Positions 7,946 to 15,119 of a stretch of 64,000 nucleotides of DNA are shown here, one piece after another. The notes under the pieces are model-generated. The model was not told the DNA's origin and did not search any database. It saw nothing but the letters and a program-made list of their open reading frames with translations. Every line of letters begins with the position of its first letter. Within the stretch, counting starts at the first letter, position 1. The DNA lies in assembly GCF_006385575.1 (NCBI RefSeq), contig NZ_CP041040.1:2604001-2668000 (forward strand). Direction: 5' to 3'. The translations under genes were made by a program, and so were the position numbers. Source of the DNA: Microbacterium foliorum. Its GTDB lineage: Bacteria; Actinomycetota; Actinomycetes; Actinomycetales; Microbacteriaceae.

Positions 7946-8575
7946 TCAGCCGATCAGCGTCGCGACCCGCTCGCGGATCTGCGCGGCGATGACCTCGGGC
8001 GCCGCTGCGGCGTCGATGACCAGGAACCGTTCCGGTTCGGCTCGCGCCAGAGCGAGGTAGGCGTCGCGGACCCGGGCGTGGAACTCGGTCTTCTCGGCCT
8101 CGAGCCTGTCGAAGGGCTTGTCAGCCGAATCGAGTCGCACGCGAGCCGACTCGGGGTCGAGGTCGAGCAGCACGGTGAGGTCGGGCAGTGCGCCCTCAGC
8201 GGCCCACAGCGACAGGTTGCGGATCTCTTCGCCGTCGAGCACGCGCCCTGCACCCTGGTAGGCGACGGATGAGTCGAGATAGCGGTCCTGCAGCACGACC
8301 TCGCCGCGGGCGAGAGCAGGCCGGACGACCGTCGCGACGTGGTGCGCGCGGTCGGCGGCATAGAGAAGAGCCTCGGCGCGCGGAGCGATGTCGCCTCGGT
8401 GGTGCAGCACGATGTCGCGGATCAGCTGACCGACCTCGGACCCACCCGGTTCGCGGGTGCGCACGACGGTTCGCCCGTCATCCGTCATCCACTGGGCGAG
8501 GAGGTTCGACTGCGTGGTCTTCCCCGATCCGTCTCCGCCCTCGAGGGTGATCCAGATTCCTGGGCCTGACGTCAC
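7946..8575 (-). CDS. tmk: Thymidylate kinase
   Basis: The 209-residue enzyme phosphorylates dTMP to dTDP. It shows the P-loop LEGGDGSGKTT (residues 12-22), the DR motif and substrate site DRYLDSSVAYQGAGR, the TREPGG motif, and a LID region around ADKPFDRLE. Length is standard. The GTG start overlaps the topA stop by 4 nt (GTGA), indicating coupling to topA. Confidence 0.96.
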   Translation of the reverse strand: MTSGPGIWITLEGGDGSGKTTQSNLLAQWMTDDGRTVVRTREPGGSEVGQLIRDIVLHHRGDIAPRAEALLYAADRAHHVATVVRPALARGEVVLQDRYLDSSVAYQGAGRVLDGEEIRNLSLWAAEGALPDLTVLLDLDPESARVRLDSADKPFDRLEAEKTEFHARVRDAYLALARAEPERFLVIDAAAAPEVIAAQIRERVATLIG

Positions 8576-11457
8576 GAACCGGCCTTCTTCGCGGCGTTAG
8601 CGGCGCGGGTCGCCGCGGCCTTCTTGGCTGCCGCGGACCGTGCGGCGGCCTTCTCGGCATCCGTCGCCGTCGTCTTGGCCGCGGCTTTCTTCGCCGCCGG
8701 CTTCTTGGCGGCGGGCTTCTTGGCCGCCGGCTTCTTCGCGGCGGGCTTCTTGGCCGCCGTCTTCTTCGCGGCGGGCTTCTTGGCCGGGGCCTTCTTGGCC
8801 GCACCGCGCTTGGGAGCCGGACCCTTCGCGCGCTTGTCGGCGAGCATCTGCACCGCGATCTCGAAGGTGATGTCCTCGACCTTCTGCCCACGGGGGATCG
8901 TCACATTCGTCTCGCCGTCCGTGACATAGGCGCCGAAGCGCCCGTCGCGGATGCGAATCGGCTTGTTGCTGACGGGGTCGGCCTCGAACTCGGCGAGCGC
9001 ACTCGACGCACGGCGGGATCCGGCGCCGTACTTCGGCTGCGCGTAGATCTCGAGCGCCTTCTCGAGGGTCACGTCGAAGATCTCCGACTCGCTCTCGAGC
9101 GAGCGGGAGTCCGCGCCCTTCTTCAAGTACGGACCGAACCGGCCGTTCTGGGCGGTGATCTCCTCGCCGCTCTCGGGGTCGGCTCCGACGACGCGCGGCA
9201 GGCTGAGCAGCTGCAGGGCGGTGTCGAGGTCGATCGTGTCGACCGACATCGAACGGAACAGCGACGCGGTGCGCTGCTTGGGGGCCGCGGGCTTCTTCGC
9301 TCCCCGCTTGGGCTTGGGGGCCTCGACGACCTCACCAGTCGCCTCATCGACGGCGGCGTCCTCGGACACCGGGTCGTTCTCTTGCACGTAGGGTCCGAAG
9401 CGTCCGTCCTTGACGACGACGATCTTGCCGTTGTCCGGGTTGGTTCCCAGCACTCGGTCACCGGCGACCGGCGCATCGATGAGCTCCTGCGCCTTGGCCG
9501 CGGTCAGCTCGTCCGGCGCCAGATCTTCGGGCACGTTCACGATGCGCGGCTTCTCGTCTGGAGCCTCGGGGTTCGCGACCTCGAGGTAGGGACCGTACTT
9601 GCCGAAGCGCAGCGTGGCTGTGTCGGTGATGGGGGTGGAGTTGAGCGCACGCGCATCGATCTCGCCGAGGTTGTCGACGGTCTGGCGGAGGCCGACGTGC
9701 GAATCAGAGCCGTAATAGAAGGAACGCAGCCACTCGACGCGCTTCTGCTCGCCTCGGGCGATCGCGTCGAGGTCGTCTTCGAGTGCGGCGGTGAAGTCGT
9801 AGTCGATCAGGGTGGCGAAGTGCTCTTCGAGGAGGCGCACGACGCTGAAGGCGAGCCAGGTCGGCACCAGAGCCTGTCCGCGCTTGGTCGCATAGCCTCG
9901 GTCGATCACCGTGCCGATGATGCTGGCGAACGTCGAGGGGCGGCCGATGCCGTGCTCCTCGAGCGCCTTGACCAGCGACGCCTCGGTGAAGCGCGGCTTC
10001 GGGGTCGTGCGGTGGCCCTTGGCCTCGGCGTCCGACATGCGCAGCTCGTCGCCGACCGCGACGACCGGGAGCGACTGGTTCTCGTCGGCATCCTTGTCGT
10101 TGCGCTTCTCGTCGCGTCCCTCTTCGTAGGCCTCGAGGAAGCCCTTGAAGGTGTACACGGTGCCCGACGCGGTGAACTCGGCGTTCTGCCCGGCAGCATC
10201 CACCGCGATCGTGACGGTCGTGGTCTCGTACTTCGCGTCGGCCATCTGGCTGGCGACGGTGCGCTTCCAGATCAGGTCGTAGAGGCGGTGCTCCTCGCGG
10301 TCGAGCTCCGAGGCGACCGACTTCGGGGTGCGGAAGTTCTCGCCCGAGGGACGGATCGCCTCGTGCGCCTCCTGCGCGTTCTTGCTCTTCGACTTGTAGG
10401 CGCGAGGCTTGAGCGGCACCGCGGTGTCGCCGTAGAGCGCGACGGCCTGACTGCGAGCCGCCTGCACCGCCTGGGTGCTCAGCGCCACGGAGTCGGTACG
10501 CATATAGGTGATGTAGCCCTTTTCGTACAGCCGCTGGGCGACGCTCATCGCCTGCTTCGCGCTCATCGAGAGCTTGCGGCCGGCCTCCTGCTGCATCGTG
10601 GAGGTGGTGAACGGCGCGTACGGGCTGCGGGTTCCGGGCTTCGCCTCGACCTTGGTGACCTGACCGGCTCCGGCGGAATCCACGGCCGAGGCAAGAGCTG
10701 CGGCCTTCTTCTCGTCGAGGATGACGACGGCCTTCTTGAGCTTTCCATCGTCGTCGAAGTCGGTGCCTCGGGCGAGCTGGCCACCGTCGACGCGGACCAG
10801 GCGGACCTTGAAGGCCGAGGAGGACGAGGCGAGCGCCTCGACATCCCAGTACTCGGCCGACACGAACGCCATGCGCTCGCGCTCTCGCTCGACGATCATG
10901 CGGGTGGCGGCGGACTGCACGCGTCCGGCCGACAGGCCTGTCTTGACCTTGTACCAGAGCACGGGCGAGACGTCCCAGCCGTACAGGCGGTCGAGGATGC
11001 GGCGAGTCTCCTGCGCGTCGACGAGGTCGGTGTCGAGTTCGCGGGTGTTTCCGATAGCCGCCTGGATCGCGTCCTTCGTGATCTCGTGGAAGACCATGCG
11101 CTTGACGGGGACCTTTGGCTTCAGGGTCTCGAGCAGATGCCAGGCGATGGCCTCACCTTCGCGGTCCTCATCAGTGGCGAGCAGGAGTTCGTCGGCGGTC
11201 TTGAGCGCACGCTTGAGTTCGGCGACGGTCTTCGTCTTGCGATCGGACACGACGTAGTAGGGGTCGAAGTCGTTGTCGACGTCGATCGAGTACTTTCCGT
11301 ACGCCTGCTTGTCGGCGGCGGGGATGTCCTTCTTGTCTGCGAGGTCGCGGATGTGGCCGACGGAGCTGAGCACCTCATAGCCATCGCCGAGGTATCCCTG
11401 AATCGACCGCATCTTCGTCGGGGACTCGACAATGACGAGCTTCTTGCCTTCAGCCAA
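8572..11457 (-). CDS. topA: DNA topoisomerase I
   Basis: The type IA topoisomerase (about 961 residues) has a Toprim domain (LVIVESPTK; ATDEDREGEAIAWHL), the active-site Tyr in GYITYMRTDS, GRPSTFASIIG, and several C-terminal GRFGPY(L/V) repeats. It ends in a Lys/Ala-rich tail with repeated KKPAA units, typical of actinobacterial TopA and used for DNA binding. The TTG at 11457 is preferred: it has AAAGGA 7 nt upstream and yields LAEGKKLVIVES, whereas the in-frame GTG at 11490 sits on the likely -10 box. Confidence 0.96.
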   Translation of the reverse strand: MAEGKKLVIVESPTKMRSIQGYLGDGYEVLSSVGHIRDLADKKDIPAADKQAYGKYSIDVDNDFDPYYVVSDRKTKTVAELKRALKTADELLLATDEDREGEAIAWHLLETLKPKVPVKRMVFHEITKDAIQAAIGNTRELDTDLVDAQETRRILDRLYGWDVSPVLWYKVKTGLSAGRVQSAATRMIVERERERMAFVSAEYWDVEALASSSSAFKVRLVRVDGGQLARGTDFDDDGKLKKAVVILDEKKAAALASAVDSAGAGQVTKVEAKPGTRSPYAPFTTSTMQQEAGRKLSMSAKQAMSVAQRLYEKGYITYMRTDSVALSTQAVQAARSQAVALYGDTAVPLKPRAYKSKSKNAQEAHEAIRPSGENFRTPKSVASELDREEHRLYDLIWKRTVASQMADAKYETTTVTIAVDAAGQNAEFTASGTVYTFKGFLEAYEEGRDEKRNDKDADENQSLPVVAVGDELRMSDAEAKGHRTTPKPRFTEASLVKALEEHGIGRPSTFASIIGTVIDRGYATKRGQALVPTWLAFSVVRLLEEHFATLIDYDFTAALEDDLDAIARGEQKRVEWLRSFYYGSDSHVGLRQTVDNLGEIDARALNSTPITDTATLRFGKYGPYLEVANPEAPDEKPRIVNVPEDLAPDELTAAKAQELIDAPVAGDRVLGTNPDNGKIVVVKDGRFGPYVQENDPVSEDAAVDEATGEVVEAPKPKRGAKKPAAPKQRTASLFRSMSVDTIDLDTALQLLSLPRVVGADPESGEEITAQNGRFGPYLKKGADSRSLESESEIFDVTLEKALEIYAQPKYGAGSRRASSALAEFEADPVSNKPIRIRDGRFGAYVTDGETNVTIPRGQKVEDITFEIAVQMLADKRAKGPAPKRGAAKKAPAKKPAAKKTAAKKPAAKKPAAKKPAAKKPAAKKAAAKTTATDAEKAAARSAAAKKAAATRAANAAKKAGS

Positions 11458-11481
11458 GGGAGCGTCCTTTCTTCGAAGCAC

Positions 11482-11511
11482 ACCATACACACCGCCGTGA
11501 TGGGTTGGTCA
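11482..11511 (-). promoter_or_regulatory. Candidate topA promoter
   Basis: On the minus strand TGACCA (11506-11511) and TATGGT (11482-11487) are 18 nt apart, about 25 nt upstream of the TTG start. This placement argues that the longer GTG start at 11490 is not used. Confidence 0.4.
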
Positions 11512-11554
11512 CAGTGGTCGCCTGCATTTTCGCCGGAAAGTGCTCGTGCCGCCG

Positions 11555-11884
11555 TCAGGATCCCTCGGGTGGCCCAGCACGGGCTCGGGAGACGGCAGCG
11601 AGTCCAGCGTACGCCGCGTTCACCTGTACGGTCGCCACGAAGCCTTGCACAGCGCAGCCGGTGAGGGTCGCGCCGGAGGCGGCCGCCATGCGAGCAGCAA
11701 GAGCGCACGGCGCTTCGGCGGTCACGATCGCCCCGCTGGCAGCGTCGGCGGCGGCGAGAGCGGCGGCATCCGCAGCCCCCGCGGCCCGCTGCGCGGTGAC
11801 CGCGGCTCCCCCGACAGCCGCGAGCCCCAGCGAGAGCGCCGCCGCGACCGAGAGGACACCGGCCGCAACAGCCGAGCCCGCCAT
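11555..11884 (-). CDS. Rv3654c-like TadE/TadG-family small membrane protein
   Basis: A 109-residue protein with one N-terminal membrane helix (GVLSVAAALSLGLAAVGGAAV) followed by an Ala-rich segment (ADAAALAAADAASG) and two cysteines that could pair. This is the pattern of the helicase/secretion-neighbourhood TadE-like family. GGGGAGG 7 nt upstream supports the ATG at 11884. It is the last gene of the Tad operon. Confidence 0.8.
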   Translation of the reverse strand: MAGSAVAAGVLSVAAALSLGLAAVGGAAVTAQRAAGAADAAALAAADAASGAIVTAEAPCALAARMAAASGATLTGCAVQGFVATVQVNAAYAGLAAVSRARAGPPEGS

Positions 11885-11912
11885 CAGCTGCCCTCCCCTG
11901 CACTGTCCGCCA

Positions 11913-12260
11913 TCAGAGACCTCCGGCGAGCGCGCAGCTGGACGCCCGCAGCGGGATCCGGATGAATCCGCCGATCGCGACGTCGGCGTGCGCCTGCACG
12001 CAGACGAGATCACCGGATGAGCTGCTCGACATTCCGGCACCGGGCACCGCGGTCGACACCGCGTGCGATGCCCTGCCCGCGTCCTCCCCCCGGCCGAGAA
12101 GCCGCGCGGCGTCGGCCGAGGCATCCTGCAGTGCGACCTGCCGAGACGCCGCGCCCAGCGCACCGGCCCCGAGCAGAAGCGTGAGGACCACTGCAGGCAG
12201 CGCGAGTGCGAGCTCGGCGGCCACAGACCCGCGCTCGCCGTCACGATCGGCGCTCATCAC
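11913..12260 (-). CDS. TadE-like pilus assembly protein
   Basis: The 115-residue protein opens with GERGSVAAELALALPAVVLTLLLG, the charged-then-hydrophobic TadE signature, followed by the conserved QDASADAARLLGRG. TadE pseudopilins are processed by the prepilin peptidase and take part in Flp pilus assembly. Two possible starts lie side by side: GTG 12260, overlapping the upstream stop as GTGA, and ATG 12257. Confidence 0.82.
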   Translation of the reverse strand: MMSADRDGERGSVAAELALALPAVVLTLLLGAGALGAASRQVALQDASADAARLLGRGEDAGRASHAVSTAVPGAGMSSSSSGDLVCVQAHADVAIGGFIRIPLRASSCALAGGL

Positions 12261-12454
12261 GACACCGTGAGAGCCCGACGCACCAGGTCGGTGAGGATGC
12301 CGCGCACCTCATCCGACCTCATGATGACGACGAGCAGCCCCGCGAAGGCCACGGCGGCCATCGTCGTGATCGCGTATTCGGCGGTGGCCGCGCCGCTGTC
12401 GTCTCCGAAGAGTGTCGCGGAACGGCGTCGAGTGAGTGGAGGGAGAGTGTTCAT
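12257..12454 (-). CDS. DUF4244 small membrane protein (Flp-pilin-like)
   Basis: The 65-residue protein has a short positive head, then GAATAEYAITTMAAVAFAGLLVVIM, a Flp-pilin-like processing site (G followed by AEY) and helix. In actinobacterial Tad loci the DUF4244 protein takes the position of the major pilin. It is coupled to the TadE gene by overlap. Confidence 0.85.
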   Translation of the reverse strand: MNTLPPLTRRRSATLFGDDSGAATAEYAITTMAAVAFAGLLVVIMRSDEVRGILTDLVRRALTVS

Positions 12455-12509
12455 GGGTTCCTTCTTCTTTCTGTGTGCGGATGCAGGAGCATCCTGTGGT
12501 CGGCAGCCG

Positions 12510-13406
12510 TCACAGCGGCAGCGGAGTCGAGAGGAGCACGCTCAGCAGCAGCGGAGCGACTCCCAGCAGGAGAAAGGCCGGCAGTGTGCAGACGCCGAGC
12601 GGGATCAGCAGCTTCGTCGAGAGCTTCGCCGCGCGCATGCGGCCGTCGACGCGCGACGCGTGGCGCTCCTGACCGGCGGAGGCGCGAAGGAGCTCGCCGG
12701 CGGGCACCCCCGCGGCATGCGAAAGCTCGAGCACCGCACGGATTCGCGCGTCGTCTCCGCGACGAGACGCCGGGCTCTCCGCGACGAGGCGCAGGGCACG
12801 ATCGATCGAGGCGCCCCCGGAGAGAGCGACCGCCATGAGCTCGGCCTGCATGCCTGGCGTGCCCGGCTCGGGTCTCGCACGCCGAAGCAGTCGGTTCGTC
12901 CAGCCTCGGGCCGCGAGGACGAGCAGCAGCCCGGCCACGACGCAGGCCGCGCCCGCAGGCGTCCCGAAGATGACGCCGAGGGTGTCGAAGCCGAGGGCGA
13001 AACCGAGCAGCAGACCCGCGAACGGCATCCACAGGAGCAGCCGCGCGGTTCCCGCCGGTTCAGCCAGGGCGATTCGCACGTCGTCGGCCGCCGATGCGGC
13101 GTCGCGAAGCGTCTCGGCGATCATTCGCAGCACCTCGGCCAGAGGCGCCCCAACGGTTGTCGCCACCTCCCACGCGGCGGCGAGGTCTCGCCACGGGCCT
13201 CCCTCAGCCTCGATCGCGGCGATGAGCGGGGCGCCGTCGTCCACTCGATCCACTACGGACGCGGCGTGCACGTCGCCGATCGAGGCCAGGTGACGCCAGG
13301 CGACCAAAGGCACCGCGCCGGCTTGCAGCAGCACGGCGAGCGTCTGCACGGAGGTAGCCGCGTCGGTTCCGGCGTCGTCGGCGCCCCGTCGCCGAACGCT
13401 CACCAC
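12510..13406 (-). CDS. Type II secretion system F family protein (TadB/TadC-like)
   Basis: The 298-residue inner-membrane protein has a T2SS F domain (residues about 70-130), a central pair of hydrophobic helices (LLLWMPFAGLLLGFALGF; GAACVVAGLLLVLAA), a second F-like segment (LSGGASIDRALRLVAE) and a C-terminal membrane helix. In Tad systems it anchors the ATPase at the membrane. The GTG start overlaps the end of the tadA fragment, so it depended on tadA translation before the insertion. Confidence 0.85.
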   Translation of the reverse strand: MVSVRRRGADDAGTDAATSVQTLAVLLQAGAVPLVAWRHLASIGDVHAASVVDRVDDGAPLIAAIEAEGGPWRDLAAAWEVATTVGAPLAEVLRMIAETLRDAASAADDVRIALAEPAGTARLLLWMPFAGLLLGFALGFDTLGVIFGTPAGAACVVAGLLLVLAARGWTNRLLRRARPEPGTPGMQAELMAVALSGGASIDRALRLVAESPASRRGDDARIRAVLELSHAAGVPAGELLRASAGQERHASRVDGRMRAAKLSTKLLIPLGVCTLPAFLLLGVAPLLLSVLLSTPLPL

Positions 13407-13821
13407 GGTCGCACCTCCTCGATGCTCAGACGGTCACCGGCCAGCGCAAGCTCCCCCGCCTGCGCGATGCGGCGCTGCCCGCCGGGCGCCCGGTCGAGAT
13501 GCAGGACGATCGTGAACGCGCTCACGGCTTGGCGTGCGAGCGCCGTGGCGTCCATCGATGCCAGCGCGCCGAGTGCTTCGAGCCGGGCCGGCACATCGCT
13601 CAGACCACTCGCGTGGAGGGTTCCGGCGCCGCCATCGTGCCCGGTGTTCAGGGCCGTCAGCAGTTCTCTCACCTCTTCGCCTCGGCATTCACCGACCACG
13701 AGACGGTCGGGCCGCATGCGCAGCGACTCGCGGACCAGCCGTGCCAGGCTGATGCCGCCGGCGCCCTCGAGGTTCGACTGCCGCGCCTCGAGAGCGACAT
13801 GGTGCGGGTGCCGCGGCCGCA
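13400..13821 (-). pseudogene. tadA: tadA/cpaF Tad-pilus ATPase, C-terminal part (split by the island)
   Basis: Reading from 13819 gives RPRHPHHVALEARQ, then GGISLARLVRESLRMRPDRLVVGECRGEEV, with the Walker B/ASP-box region and NTGHDGGAGTLHA of the secretion ATPase. The open frame breaks exactly at the inverted repeat GTTATCTGCACT, which introduces a stop (TAA). The missing N-terminal part is at 52,873-53,468 in the same orientation. Joining the two halves gives about 337 residues, a normal length. The in-frame ATG at 13717 would give only a non-functional stub. Confidence 0.93.
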
Positions 13822-13833
13822 GTTATCTGCACT
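13822..13833 (+). repeat. Left terminal inverted repeat of the element
   Basis: GTTATCTGCACT, matched in reverse complement at 52861-52872. In a circular form the two copies would face each other around a short spacer, the layout of a tyrosine-recombinase core site. Confidence 0.88.
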
Positions 13834-13922
13834 GGACCCTACCGCCTGAGGGATGTATGTTACGAGCGAGGACGATGACGTCCCTCATCGCTATCCTGCA
13901 CCTACGAGACACAGGAGTCATC

Positions 13923-15119
13923 ATGGTGAGATACAAGGTCCATCCTGCGACGATGCCGTTCAGCGGCAGCAGACTCTGGTTGGTGGTCCACTCTGAGGAT
14001 TTCGAACCGGTAGTAGAGGCCCGCGACTTCGCCATGTACTTGTTGGGGCGTGGCAGGTCAGAGAATACGATTCGCAGCTATATGCCGAAGGTCGCGGCTT
14101 TTCTCAACTGGGCCGACCAGAAGGCGGTGGATTGGCGAACGATCACGCTTCCCCAGATGGCGAAGTTCAAGACGTCGCTTGAGGGGCCGCGATTGACGAA
14201 GGCGGGCGAGGACGAGGGCGCACCAACGAAGGCGATGCCACCCCGAAAACCGAGGACCGTGAACCTCACACTGACCGCGGTGCACGAGTTTCTGCGATTC
14301 TGCGTTAAGTCCGGGTGGGTGGAACGCTCCGTCACCGAGCGACTGGTGGAGCCGACGTACCTCACGAACACCCCTGCTGGGTTTGATGCAGGCGAGCATG
14401 GGCAGTACCGCTATAAGTTCGTCTCCGAGTTGCGCGCGAAAGTGTCAACGAAAGCTCCGAAGACCCTGACGCGCGACCAGGTGACCGCCGCAGTTGATGC
14501 GACGACTACCGCGCGCGACCGTTTCCTCCTGCTGCTATTAGACGGGACCGGGATGCGGATCGGAGAGGCACTAGGCCTGCGTCGGTCGGACCTGCACTTT
14601 TTGCCCGATTCGACCGCTCTCGGCTGCGAAGTCGCGGGCGCCCACGTCGAGATCGCCCGCCGGTCCGATAATGCAAACCGCGCGTGGGCGAAATCTCGGA
14701 TGGACCGGGCTGTTCCTGTCCTCGGAAATGTTGTGGCTGCGTACCGTGACTACTGCATCGAGCGTGATGAGATCGTCCATGATGACGACTCGGATTATGT
14801 GTTCGTCAGCCTGAGCGTTGCCAACGCTGGTACCCCGCTCACATACAGCGCTGTTATGCGATTGTTCGCAAGCCTTCGCCAGCGTACGGGGTACCCCGCA
14901 CTCCGCCCTCACCTTTTCCGCCATACCGCTGCGACGCGAATGAGGAGGGAGGGAGTAGATATCGCGGTACTACAGGCGCTCCTGGGACATTCCAGTCCAC
15001 AGTCCACCGCGATCTATGCTCACGTCCTCGACGACGAGTTGCGCGCTGCTGCCGAGCTCGGGCGGTCTCATCTGGACCGTTACCGTCACTTCGATCACTA
15101 CTCCCCCGACAATGACTGA
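13923..15119 (+). CDS. Tyrosine recombinase, Tn554 TnpA-like
   Basis: The 398-residue recombinase has an N-terminal SAM-like core-binding domain (residues about 30-135, ENTIRSYMPKVAAFLNWA) and a catalytic domain with all the usual residues: Arg212 in TGMRIGEA, His330 and Arg333 in HLFRH, His356 in LLGHSS and the nucleophile Tyr365 in IYAHV. The ATG at 13923 has AGGAG 5 nt upstream. It starts 90 bp inside the left end and overlaps the next recombinase by 8 nt. Confidence 0.92.
   Translation: MVRYKVHPATMPFSGSRLWLVVHSEDFEPVVEARDFAMYLLGRGRSENTIRSYMPKVAAFLNWADQKAVDWRTITLPQMAKFKTSLEGPRLTKAGEDEGAPTKAMPPRKPRTVNLTLTAVHEFLRFCVKSGWVERSVTERLVEPTYLTNTPAGFDAGEHGQYRYKFVSELRAKVSTKAPKTLTRDQVTAAVDATTTARDRFLLLLLDGTGMRIGEALGLRRSDLHFLPDSTALGCEVAGAHVEIARRSDNANRAWAKSRMDRAVPVLGNVVAAYRDYCIERDEIVHDDDSDYVFVSLSVANAGTPLTYSAVMRLFASLRQRTGYPALRPHLFRHTAATRMRREGVDIAVLQALLGHSSPQSTAIYAHVLDDELRAAAELGRSHLDRYRHFDHYSPDND

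Noticed and set aside
9382..11664. 760-residue open frame antisense to topA
   Set aside because: It runs through the topA codons on the other strand, shows no family features and has the low-complexity Arg/Leu/Gly/Val make-up of GC-rich shadow frames.
12063..15119. One 1018-residue protein ending in a recombinase
   Set aside because: The first 620 codons are antisense to the Tad genes and cross the island end; the recombinase has its own ATG and ribosome site at 13923.
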